NCBI GenBank assembly: GCA_003175985.1
Contig: PSRJ01000358.1
Coordinates: 1 to 32,067 of the forward strand
Source of the DNA: Terriglobia bacterium
GTDB taxonomy: Bacteria > Acidobacteriota > Terriglobia > Bryobacterales > Bryobacteraceae
DNA: 32,067 nt
Reading direction: 5' to 3'
The position numbers and the translations under genes are program-made. This document shows, in pieces, positions 17,945 to 24,852 of the stretch (the first letter of the stretch is position 1; each line of letters begins with the position of its first letter). The notes below the pieces were generated by a model, which saw only the letters and a program-made list of their open reading frames with translations, did not search any database and was not told the origin of the DNA.

Positions 17945-18982
17945 ATGGCTCTCAAGCTTTCCGCCGCCTCCGCCGATATATTCTCCGAAGTGATTTCGAT
18001 TCGGGAGAACATCTCGGAGTTGGAGCGGGAGCACCGGCAACGGGAACTGCTGGCGGAATGCTATTCCGCGGCTCTTCAGAACGCGGCCGATTACGCCATC
18101 GAGGTGGAAGCCGCAATTACCGAGCCCTATCGCAAAGAACTGAGCGAATTCGCCCGGCGGATTCCGGTATCCGATATCAGTCAAGTTGTTGAAAGCAAAC
18201 CCGACTTGCGCTCCATTTTCCGAAACTTCCGCGATCAGGCTGTCAGTCACTTGAACCGCTTGCGTGCGGACCTGAGCGAGGCGGTAACCGCTTTCCATAC
18301 CTTGGTCGGCGCGCTCTCGGCCGCTGATGGGGACCACGACAGCAAGCTTCGTAAGGCGCTCTCCAGTCTGCGGGAGGCCGGCCGTCTGCTGGGTTCCTCG
18401 CCCGTCCGGCAGATTGTTATCGCAGCCGCCGAGAATATCGAACAAAGCCTGGAGGAGCTGCACAAACAGCATCAGTTGACCATCGCCCAGTTTGTGACCG
18501 AGACACGGCTGCTGCATACGCGCATCGATGAATTGGAGCGCAGCGCGGCCGCCGGCCGGATGGCCACCCTGTTGCACAGGGCCGAATTGGAGCAACGCCT
18601 GCTCCAGCATGCATCTCCACGCACGCTGCTGCTGGTAAAGGCCAAAGAGCTTCGCGCCTGCGAAAAGGCCTACAATACGGAAGTCTACGCCCAGGTGGCG
18701 TCGGCATTTGCCCAGCGGCTCCGAAACGGTCTTCCTAACGGAAATCTCACCGGCTGTTGGGGGGACGAGCAGTTCCTCTGCCTTCTTCCCATCGCCGAGG
18801 AAGAAGCCGCGTGCTTCACAAAATGGGCTGCTGACTACCTGTCTGGTTCTTATGTCTGCCGTTATTCAGGCAAATCCGTAGTGCCGAAGTTGAAAATATC
18901 GGCAACTCTGCTTCGAGGCCTCCCTAACGAGAGCGGCCCGGAGCTCTACGATCGAATCAGCCGTCGCTTCGAATCACTCTAA
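17945..18982 (+). CDS. Coiled-coil protein with degenerate C-terminal GGDEF domain
   Basis: A 345-residue soluble protein without signal peptide or membrane helix. Residues 1-200 are almost all helical and charged, with coiled-coil-like stretches (ENISELEREHRQRELL; IEQSLEELHKQHQ; TRLLHTRIDELERS). Residues 203-330 follow the plan of a GGDEF domain: GRMATLLHRAELEQRL matches DxLTGLxNRxxLExxL, LLVKAKELRACEKAYN matches the LDLDxFKxIND strand and metal site, and CWGDEQFLCLLP (271-282) stands at RWGGDEFxxLLP. The catalytic GGDEF is WGDEQ and the metal-binding Asp positions are lost, so diguanylate cyclase activity is unlikely; a c-di-GMP or GTP-binding or purely structural role is possible. The stop overlaps that of citrate synthase by 4 bp. 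The GGDEF assignment is my alignment by eye. Confidence 0.65.
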   Translation: MALKLSAASADIFSEVISIRENISELEREHRQRELLAECYSAALQNAADYAIEVEAAITEPYRKELSEFARRIPVSDISQVVESKPDLRSIFRNFRDQAVSHLNRLRADLSEAVTAFHTLVGALSAADGDHDSKLRKALSSLREAGRLLGSSPVRQIVIAAAENIEQSLEELHKQHQLTIAQFVTETRLLHTRIDELERSAAAGRMATLLHRAELEQRLLQHASPRTLLLVKAKELRACEKAYNTEVYAQVASAFAQRLRNGLPNGNLTGCWGDEQFLCLLPIAEEEAACFTKWAADYLSGSYVCRYSGKSVVPKLKISATLLRGLPNESGPELYDRISRRFESL

Positions 18983-20295
18983 CGTGCGACCTTCGCCGGT
19001 TCCGCCGCCGACCTGGCGGTAATAGGAACGAACTCGCGGCGCTCCTCACCAACGTATACCTGGCGCGGGCGGGCGATCTTCCGGTCCGGATCTTGCATCA
19101 ATTCCTGCCATTGCGCCAGCCATCCGGCAGTCCGTGGTATGGCAAACAGCACGGTGAACTGATCCGGGGTGAATCCCATGGCCTCGTAGATAATCCCCGA
19201 ATAGAAGTCCACGTTGGGATAAAGCTTCCGTTTGATGAAATATTCATCGGAGAGGGCGATTCGTTCGAGGGCCAGGGCAATATCGATCTTTGGATTGCGC
19301 CCCGTCACCTCGAACACTTCTTCCGCGACCTTCTTGATGATCCGCGCGCGAGGATCGTAGTTTTTATACACGCGGTGCCCGAAGCCCATCAGCTTTCGCT
19401 TGCCTTCCTTCACTTGCGCGATGAACCCTGGGATGTTGCTCACGGTGCCGATCTCGTCCAACATCAGCAATACTTCCTCGTTGGCGCCCCCATGCAGCGG
19501 GCCGGAGAGCGCCGCAATCGCCCCGGCCATCGTGGCAAACGGATCGGCGTTCGAGCTGCCCACAGCGCGCATGGTGCTGGTGCTGCAATTCTGTTCATGG
19601 TCCGCATGCAGGATGAAGAGCACCTCCAGCGCCCGCGCCAGTACCGGGTTGGCTGCGTACTTCGGCTCCGTCATCTTCCACAGCATGTTCATGTAATTCT
19701 TCGTGTAGCTCAGCTCCGGATCCGGGTAAACGTAGGGACGCCCCAGCCGGTGCCGGTACGCATAGGCGGCGACGGTAGGCAGTTTGCCGATCAGCCGGAC
19801 GACCTGATGACGCCGGCTGGCTGCATCCTGGATTCGATGGGAATCCGGGTAAAACGTCGAGAGAGCAGCAACAGTGCTGATTAGAATGCCCATCGGATGG
19901 GCATCGTGGTGAAAACCATCCATGAATTTCTTGACATTTTCATGGATCATGGTGTGCTGTCCAATTTCGCGCTCCCAGGCCAGCAGCTCCTCCATGGTCG
20001 GCAATTCCCCAAAAATCAGGAGGTAGGCTACTTCCAGATAGCTGCAATGCTCGGCGAGCTGCTCAATGGGATAACCGCGGTACCGCAGGATGCCTTTTTC
20101 GCCATCCAGAAACGTGACCGCGCTTTGGCAGGCGGCCGTGTTCATGTAGGCCGGATCGTAGGTCATCAACCCAAAATCCTCCGGCCCTGTTTTGATCTGG
20201 CGTAAGTCCATGGCGCGGATCGTGCCACGGTGAATCGGGATCATATAAGTCTGATTCGTCCGATTATCGATAATGGTGAGCGTATCTTTGTCCAT
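18979..20295 (-). CDS. gltA: Citrate synthase (type II)
   Basis: Citrate synthase condenses oxaloacetate with acetyl-CoA at the entry of the TCA cycle. The 438 residues match the hexameric bacterial type II enzymes. The opening GTIRAMDLRQIKTGPEDFGLMTYDPAYMNTA is characteristic, followed by GEKGILRYRGYPIEQLAEHCSYLEVAYLL. Catalytic residues are His268 (SGPLHGGANEE), His307 (MGFGHRVYKNYDPR) and Asp363 (YPNVDFYSG); HADHEQNCSTSTMR (230-243) is the usual substrate-binding block. ATG 20295 fits the family N-terminus, although no strong Shine-Dalgarno is seen. It stands alone on this strand; the upstream neighbour is the divergent sigma-factor operon. An inverted repeat in the shared upstream region might bind a regulator of either. 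Confidence 0.96.
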   Translation of the reverse strand: MDKDTLTIIDNRTNQTYMIPIHRGTIRAMDLRQIKTGPEDFGLMTYDPAYMNTAACQSAVTFLDGEKGILRYRGYPIEQLAEHCSYLEVAYLLIFGELPTMEELLAWEREIGQHTMIHENVKKFMDGFHHDAHPMGILISTVAALSTFYPDSHRIQDAASRRHQVVRLIGKLPTVAAYAYRHRLGRPYVYPDPELSYTKNYMNMLWKMTEPKYAANPVLARALEVLFILHADHEQNCSTSTMRAVGSSNADPFATMAGAIAALSGPLHGGANEEVLLMLDEIGTVSNIPGFIAQVKEGKRKLMGFGHRVYKNYDPRARIIKKVAEEVFEVTGRNPKIDIALALERIALSDEYFIKRKLYPNVDFYSGIIYEAMGFTPDQFTVLFAIPRTAGWLAQWQELMQDPDRKIARPRQVYVGEERREFVPITARSAAEPAKVAR

Positions 20296-20348
20296 ACGGG
20301 CGCACTCTGTTCTTTCGGCAGCACGTCTGCAAGCCGTTGGCCATCCCT

Positions 20349-20369
20349 AACCAACTGAATTTATTGGTT
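20349..20369. promoter_or_regulatory. Inverted repeat in the gltA / sigma-factor divergent region
   Basis: AACCAA (20349-20354) and TTGGTT (20364-20369) are perfect inverted repeats around a 9-bp AT-rich spacer. On the plus strand a -10-like CATAAT (20374-20379) follows directly, and on the minus strand the same stretch reads TATTAT. It could be an operator covering one of the two divergent promoters. The support is the symmetry and the position only. Confidence 0.35.
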
Positions 20370-20513
20370 TTGGCATAATAGAAGAAGCGGCTGAGGGGCT
20401 TTTGACGCGCGCAGTTGGGTGCGCAAACCCCAGCCGTGACTATTTCGGCGCGGGCGCGTCCAATTTCATAGGTAGCAGGACGCGATTCCGTGACGCCCCA
20501 AGTGGGCCGGCAT

Positions 20514-21125
20514 ATGGCTCAAAATGCAGCCGAAGCGGTAGGCGCCCGATTGAGTCCACAAATCGATTCTCTAATTCGGGCGGCTCAACGCGGCGACCAG
20601 GACGCTTTCGAGCGTTTGGTTCGCACGTACGACCAAAGTGTGCTCCGGCTCGCGATGAACCTGCTCCGTTCTCCGGAGGAGGCGCGCGACGTGTATCAGG
20701 AAGCGTTTCTGCGGGTGTATCGCAACCTGCACACGTTCCGTTTTGATTGCAGTTTTCACACCTGGCTTTACCGCATCGTGACCAATATCTGCCTCGATCA
20801 CCTGCGGAAACGCAAGGTACGCAAGGAGGAGCCCGCGATTGTGGAAACCGCCGACGGCCCCGTGGACCGTATGGATAGCTTCGAGGAAGAGTCCGCCCAT
20901 GCCGATCCGGAGCGCAGGATGTGGAACCAACAGCTCCGCCTGCGGATCGAGGGCGCCTTGGAAGACCTGACGCCGCGCGAGCGAATGGTCTTCGAAATGA
21001 GGCATTACGAGGGATTGCGTTTGCGGAACATCGGCGAGATTCTGGGAACTACCGAGGAGGCTGCTAAAAACTGTCTCTTCCGGGCCACCCAGAAGATGCG
21101 CTCGGTGTTGGGAGATTTTGCATGA
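20514..21125 (+). CDS. ECF-type RNA polymerase sigma factor (RpoE/SigW-like)
   Basis: An extracytoplasmic-function sigma factor of 203 residues that would direct RNA polymerase to a stress regulon. Region 2 covers about residues 15-85 (DAFERLVRTYDQSVLRLAMNLL, DVYQEAFLRVYRNL, FHTWLYRIVTNICLDHLRKRK). A charged linker (VETADGPVDRMDSFEEES) joins it to region 4 (about 135-195: LTPRERMVFEMRHYEGLRLRNIGEIL, then TTEEAAKNCLFRATQKMR, the helix-turn-helix for the -35 element). ATG 20514 is preferred; GTG 20490 in the same frame has an AGGA about 10 nt upstream and would add eight residues. The stop overlaps the start of the anti-sigma gene (ATGA), so the two are translationally coupled, the standard sigma/anti-sigma arrangement. 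Confidence 0.93.
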   Translation: MAQNAAEAVGARLSPQIDSLIRAAQRGDQDAFERLVRTYDQSVLRLAMNLLRSPEEARDVYQEAFLRVYRNLHTFRFDCSFHTWLYRIVTNICLDHLRKRKVRKEEPAIVETADGPVDRMDSFEEESAHADPERRMWNQQLRLRIEGALEDLTPRERMVFEMRHYEGLRLRNIGEILGTTEEAAKNCLFRATQKMRSVLGDFA

Positions 21126-22051
21126 CGTGCGATTCAGTTGTGAAAGTGATTCCGCTGTATTTTTACGGCGAACTGGCCCCCGCCGAGGAAGAGCGGGTGG
21201 AAGAGCATGTACACGCCTGCCGCGCCTGCGCCGGGGAGTTGGAGCGGCAGCGGGCTCTGGCCGCGGCGCTGACGCATCGCCAGGCGGAGCTCCCCGCAAG
21301 CCTGTTGCAGGAATGCCGCGCAGATTTGGAAGCGGCTATCGAGGGAAGCGCTCCCCGCACCACCGTCCACCCCGCCCGGCCGTGGGACCTGTTTCTCGAA
21401 GCCATGGAGCACAGTTTCGCCGGCTTCTGGCGGTTCCGCCAGGCGGCCGGCGCCGCGGCGCTGCTGACCATCGGCTTCTTCAGCGCGCGGTTCATGAACA
21501 CTGCATCGATCGCTCAGCAGGCTTCGCTTACCGGTGCGGACCAGGTTTTTAGTACCGTGCGTTCGGTACAGCCGGATAGCACCGGCCGCGTCCAGATTGC
21601 CTTTGATGAAACGCGCCGCCGCATCGTTTCCGGAGGTCTGGAAGACCAGAACATCCAACGGCTGCTGCTGGCCGCGGCGCGCGAGGAGAATCCCGACGTG
21701 CGGGTGCAATCGGTGGAGGTGCTGAAGAACCGATCGGCTTCTACGGAAGTCCGCGATGCCCTGCTGAACGCGGTCGCTCACGATCCCAACCCGGCCGTAC
21801 GGCTCAAAGCCGTGGAAGGGCTGAAGCCGGCAGCGGCCGAACCCGATGTCCGCAAAGTACTGGCCCAGGTGCTGCTCGGCGATGATAATCCCGCTGTGCG
21901 CATGCAAGTTGTCGATCTGTTGGTGGAGCATCGTGACGACGCCATCGTCGGTGTGCTGCAGGACCTCATGCAGCGGGAGAACAACAGTTACGTGCGCCTG
22001 AAATCGGAAAAGGCGCTGAAGGACATGAATGCGTCGATCGGGACTTTCTAA
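21122..22051 (+). CDS. Zinc-finger anti-sigma factor with transmembrane helix and HEAT repeats
   Basis: A 309-residue predicted membrane anti-sigma factor. Residues 3-36 form a zf-HC2 zinc-binding anti-sigma domain: Cys3, His29, Cys33 and Cys36 (HVHACRAC), which would hold the ECF sigma factor encoded just before. One hydrophobic helix follows at about 106-122 (AAGAAALLTIGFFSARF). The part beyond it, about 165-305, is a row of HEAT-like repeats (IQRLLLAAAREENPDVRVQSVEVL; DALLNAVAHDPNPAVRLKAVEGL; QVLLGDDNPAVRMQVVDLL; QRENNSYVRLKSEKAL), a protein-binding surface on the periplasmic side if the usual topology holds. This suggests sensing through a bound partner. It overlaps the sigma gene by 4 bp and the next gene by 23 bp. 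Confidence 0.87.
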   Translation: MTCDSVVKVIPLYFYGELAPAEEERVEEHVHACRACAGELERQRALAAALTHRQAELPASLLQECRADLEAAIEGSAPRTTVHPARPWDLFLEAMEHSFAGFWRFRQAAGAAALLTIGFFSARFMNTASIAQQASLTGADQVFSTVRSVQPDSTGRVQIAFDETRRRIVSGGLEDQNIQRLLLAAAREENPDVRVQSVEVLKNRSASTEVRDALLNAVAHDPNPAVRLKAVEGLKPAAAEPDVRKVLAQVLLGDDNPAVRMQVVDLLVEHRDDAIVGVLQDLMQRENNSYVRLKSEKALKDMNASIGTF

Positions 22052-23159
22052 AATATCGCTGGCCGTCCTCTGTGTGCCCGCGGCGCTTGTCGCGCAAACT
22101 CTGACGCGCGAGGGTGGCCGGTGGGTGCAGACGATCACCGGAACTACCCCCGCCGCAGCGCGGCTCCGCGTGAATTCGCAGGGGCCCGTGCACCTCGAAG
22201 GGCGAGCCGCCAACGAGATCACTTATACCGCGAAATTATCCGTGCAAGTGCGGAGCGAAGACGATGCGCGGCGCATTCTGAGCCGCTATGCCCTGCGTGT
22301 AGCGTCCGCTGGGGACTTGGTGGTGCTGACGGCGCCCGGCGGCCCGGTGGCTACCACTCTCTCCATTCGAGCGCCGCGGCTCAATGCCGCGACCATCACC
22401 ACGCCGGATGGCGGCATCGAAGCGAACGCCATCGACGGCATCCTGGAAGTCACAACAGGCGCGGGTGAAGTAAAATGCGACCGTATCCGCGGAGATTGCA
22501 ATTTGAGCACCGGCGGCGGCGATATCCAGACCGGTGAAGTGGATGGTGATCTCCAGGCATCCACGGCCGGTGGCCGGATCATGGTGAAGAACGTTCGCGG
22601 CGATGCGGTCCTGCAGACCGCCGGCGGCGATGTCGAGGTGACCGATGCCGGTTCCACGGTCCATGCGGACACGGCGGGCGGCACCATTCGTGTGGGTTCC
22701 GCGGGCGGCGCCGTCTCCGCCAGTACGGGCGGCGGCTCGATTATTGTGGGTAAGGCCGGAGGAATCGTCACGGCCCGCAATGTTGCCGGACCTGTGCAGG
22801 TAGGAGCTGCTGCCGGGGTTCGCTGCGAATCCGGAACCGGAGGAATCCGCGTTAGCAATATCTCCGGTCCCATGGATGTTTCTACTGCTTTTGGCAGCAT
22901 CGTGGCCAGCCTGCTCAGCGGGCGTCCCCTCTCGGACTCCTTCCTGGCAACTGGGAACGGTGACATCACCGCCTTGATTCCGTCCAATGTAGGGGTGACT
23001 ATTCGGGCACAGAGCGACCGGCGCATCGTTTCCGATTTCCCCGGTGTCACGGTACGGGTGCGAGGTCCGCTGGTGGTGGCCGAAGGCGCTGTAAATGGAG
23101 GCGGCCCCGTGCTCCGGATTTCCGGGGCCGGCGGCACGATTAATATCAAACGTCAATAA
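22029..23159 (+). CDS. Exported DUF4097-type beta-repeat protein
   Basis: A 376-residue exported protein. A signal peptide (SKISLAVLCVPAALVAQ, up to about residue 23) is followed by a long array of short Gly-rich strands characteristic of DUF4097 putative adhesins: GGIEANAIDGILEVTTGAGEV, then GGGDIQTGEVDGDLQASTAG, AGGDVEVTDAG and GGGSIIVGKAGG. These repeats form a right-handed beta-solenoid in the family. The exact role is unknown; such genes commonly follow zf-HC2/HEAT anti-sigma genes in Acidobacteria, which suggests a part in the envelope response. The start at 22029 lies inside the end of the anti-sigma gene (23-bp overlap), implying translational coupling. A periplasmic location is inferred; no lipobox, sorting signal or membrane anchor is seen. 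Confidence 0.8.
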   Translation: MRRSGLSKISLAVLCVPAALVAQTLTREGGRWVQTITGTTPAAARLRVNSQGPVHLEGRAANEITYTAKLSVQVRSEDDARRILSRYALRVASAGDLVVLTAPGGPVATTLSIRAPRLNAATITTPDGGIEANAIDGILEVTTGAGEVKCDRIRGDCNLSTGGGDIQTGEVDGDLQASTAGGRIMVKNVRGDAVLQTAGGDVEVTDAGSTVHADTAGGTIRVGSAGGAVSASTGGGSIIVGKAGGIVTARNVAGPVQVGAAAGVRCESGTGGIRVSNISGPMDVSTAFGSIVASLLSGRPLSDSFLATGNGDITALIPSNVGVTIRAQSDRRIVSDFPGVTVRVRGPLVVAEGAVNGGGPVLRISGAGGTINIKRQ

Positions 23160-23169
23160 GGGTTCGATT

Positions 23170-23964
23170 ATGAGATTCGGGATTCTGAATTTGGTTTGCT
23201 TCACTGCGATGAGCCTGGCGGCGCCGTCCGCCATCGCCCAGAGTTCACGCGGAACCAGCTATCTGGGAATCGGAGTGTTCGACCTGACTCCCGAGCGCGT
23301 CAAAGCGCTCAACCTCAAAGAAGAACGCGGCGTCGAGGTGGCGCACGTGGATGAGGACGGTCCCTCAGCCAAAGCCGGAATGAAGGAAGGCGACGTAGTG
23401 CTGCAATACAACGGCGAGACCGTCGAAGGGACCGAGCAGTTCGTCCGCATGGTTCGCGAAACGCCGGTTGGCCGCCAGGTAAAGCTCACCATCTGGCGCG
23501 GTGGCGCCAGTCAGACGCTGACTGTAACCGTGGGGGAACGCCGAGGAACAGTATTCCAGACACCAGGAGGGCCCGTACGTATCCCCGAGATCCCCCCGAT
23601 GCCGCAGGTCCCCTTCCCCAGGTTCCAGATGGCCTGGCACGATGGAATGCTGGGCATCGAAGGTGAATCGCTGGGACCCCAACGCCAGCTTGCCGACTAT
23701 TTCGGCGTTCAAGATGGTGTGCTGGTGAAGCAGGTGATGCGCAACTCGGCCGCCGAGAAGGCGGGCATCAAGGCTGGTGACGTCATCACCAGGGTCGATG
23801 GCATGAAGGTAGCCAGCACCCGGGAGATTACCAGCCAGTTGCGGGCGGCCCGTTCAAAAAAGAACGTGGCGATTGTTGCCATGCGTGATCGCAAAGAGAT
23901 GACCTTCACCGCAAACCTGGAAGACCGCGGCAATAACCCGCCCACGGCCGGCGAGAAGTTCTAG
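23170..23964 (+). CDS. Exported double-PDZ-domain protein
   Basis: A 264-residue exported protein with two PDZ domains and no protease domain. A signal peptide (LNLVCFTAMSLAAPSAIAQ, to residue 24) precedes PDZ1 (about 30-115: YLGIGVFDLTPERVKALNL, GVEVAHVDEDGPSAKAGMKEG, DVVLQYNGETV) and PDZ2 (about 155-245: LGIEGESLGPQRQLADYFGV, GVLVKQVMRNSAAEKAGIKAG, DVITRVDGMKV), separated by a Pro-rich linker (VRIPEIPPMPQVPFPRF). PDZ domains bind exposed protein C-termini; in DegS/RseP they trigger release of an ECF sigma factor. Here the protein could report misfolded outer-membrane proteins to the HEAT domain of the anti-sigma factor; this is inference. ATG 23170 has AAGGG 8 nt upstream and lies 10 bp after the DUF4097 stop. 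Confidence 0.85.
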   Translation: MRFGILNLVCFTAMSLAAPSAIAQSSRGTSYLGIGVFDLTPERVKALNLKEERGVEVAHVDEDGPSAKAGMKEGDVVLQYNGETVEGTEQFVRMVRETPVGRQVKLTIWRGGASQTLTVTVGERRGTVFQTPGGPVRIPEIPPMPQVPFPRFQMAWHDGMLGIEGESLGPQRQLADYFGVQDGVLVKQVMRNSAAEKAGIKAGDVITRVDGMKVASTREITSQLRAARSKKNVAIVAMRDRKEMTFTANLEDRGNNPPTAGEKF

Positions 23965-23969
23965 AATCG

Positions 23970-23991
23970 CCCGCCATCGCACGATAGCGGG
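23970..23991 (+). terminator. Hairpin after the sigma-factor operon, possible weak terminator
   Basis: CCCGC (23970-23974) pairs with GCGGG (23987-23991), with an inner ATC/GAT stem, one mismatch and a GCAC loop. It lies 6 bp after the PDZ-gene stop. No T run follows, so intrinsic termination is doubtful; a -35 element for the next operon follows at once. Confidence 0.35.
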
Positions 23992-24020
23992 TTGACGCCG
24001 CCCAAGGCCGGCAATAGAAT
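23992..24020 (+). promoter_or_regulatory. Sigma-70-like promoter of the copper-monooxygenase operon
   Basis: TTGACG (23992-23997) and TAGAAT (24015-24020) are each one base from consensus and are separated by exactly 17 bp. Transcription would begin near 24027, about 7 nt before the ATG at 24034, giving a nearly leaderless message. The ATG at 24019 would lie inside the -10 box, which is why 24034 is chosen as the start. Confidence 0.6.
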
Positions 24021-24033
24021 GTGGGTGGCATTC

Positions 24034-24852
24034 ATGAGGGGACTAGCGCTCCACCCGCGGCGTCTTTGTGCGATTCTTTCCGCCCTGATCCTCTGCGAAC
24101 CGGCCGCGCCGCAACTCGTGCAACTGCGCCACTGGAACGGGCAGGCCGTGGCTCCAGTTTACGAAGGGTTCGACACGAACGCCGACGGCTCGTTCAACAT
24201 GTGGTTCGGCTACATGAACCGGAATTATGAGGAAGAGCTCGATATTCCGGTGGGTCCCAATAACAACTTCGAGCCGGGCGGAGACCGGGGCCAGCCGACT
24301 CACTTTCAGGTAAGGCGGCACAAAGACGTTTTCAAGGTCGTGGTGCCCAAAGATTTCGGCGACCAGAAGCTGGTGTGGACCCTCAACGGTCACGGGCAGG
24401 CCCAGCAGGTCACCGGCTCGCTCGCGCCGGTTTGGATGATTGACCGCGTGCGGACCACGCGCGGCGGCAACAGCGAGCGGGTGGATTCGAACACCCCTCC
24501 GGTGGTCAATGCGTCGGTATCGGCTACCCAAACGATGTCCGCAACCCTGACGGTCGCGGCCACCGACGACGGCTTGCCCCTGCGGGCGGGAAAATCCGTA
24601 GGAATGACGGTCGCCTGGGCAAAATACCGCGGACCGGGAACAGTCACTTTCCAACCGCCCACCGCCAAACTCGCCGGCGGCCAGGCGGTGACAACTGCCA
24701 GCTTCAGCGAGGCCGGCGAATATGTGCTCCAGGCGGTCGTCGATGACGGTTCGGGCGAACTGGCCGGCAATTTCGGATATCACTGCTGCTGGACAAACGT
24801 TCAGCTTAAGATCAACGTGAAGGGAGGCGGCAATGTTAGCGCGCAACGCTGA
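24034..24852 (+). CDS. Exported beta-rich partner protein A of the monooxygenase operon
   Basis: An exported protein of 272 residues with a signal peptide (residues 1-27, LCAILSALILCEPAAPQ). I do not recognise a named family. The first half (about 38-140) holds the block VYEGFDTNADGSFNMWFGYMNRNYEEELDIPVG, then DRGQPTHFQVRRHKDVFKVVVPKDFG and LVWTLNGHG. The second half (about 155-265) looks like an Ig- or cadherin-like beta-sandwich (ASVSATQTMSATLTVAATDDGLP; VAWAKYRGPGTVTFQ; AGEYVLQAVVDDG), with Cys-Cys at 251-252. The same two-part layout recurs in the last gene of the operon, so the two are paralogues. The next gene starts inside this one (20-bp overlap) with its own GGAGG site. A role as partner or substrate-binding subunit is inferred from conserved adjacency only. 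Confidence 0.75.
   Translation: MRGLALHPRRLCAILSALILCEPAAPQLVQLRHWNGQAVAPVYEGFDTNADGSFNMWFGYMNRNYEEELDIPVGPNNNFEPGGDRGQPTHFQVRRHKDVFKVVVPKDFGDQKLVWTLNGHGQAQQVTGSLAPVWMIDRVRTTRGGNSERVDSNTPPVVNASVSATQTMSATLTVAATDDGLPLRAGKSVGMTVAWAKYRGPGTVTFQPPTAKLAGGQAVTTASFSEAGEYVLQAVVDDGSGELAGNFGYHCCWTNVQLKINVKGGGNVSAQR

Noticed and set aside
17921..18610. Long minus-strand extension of the metallo-beta-lactamase gene
   Set aside because: It is antisense to the GGDEF-like gene, and the protein has a proper signal peptide at ATG 17920.
22500..22800. Repetitive GGC-rich DNA looking like a tandem repeat
   Set aside because: Explained by the Gly-rich beta-solenoid repeats of the DUF4097 protein; the units are not conserved at DNA level.
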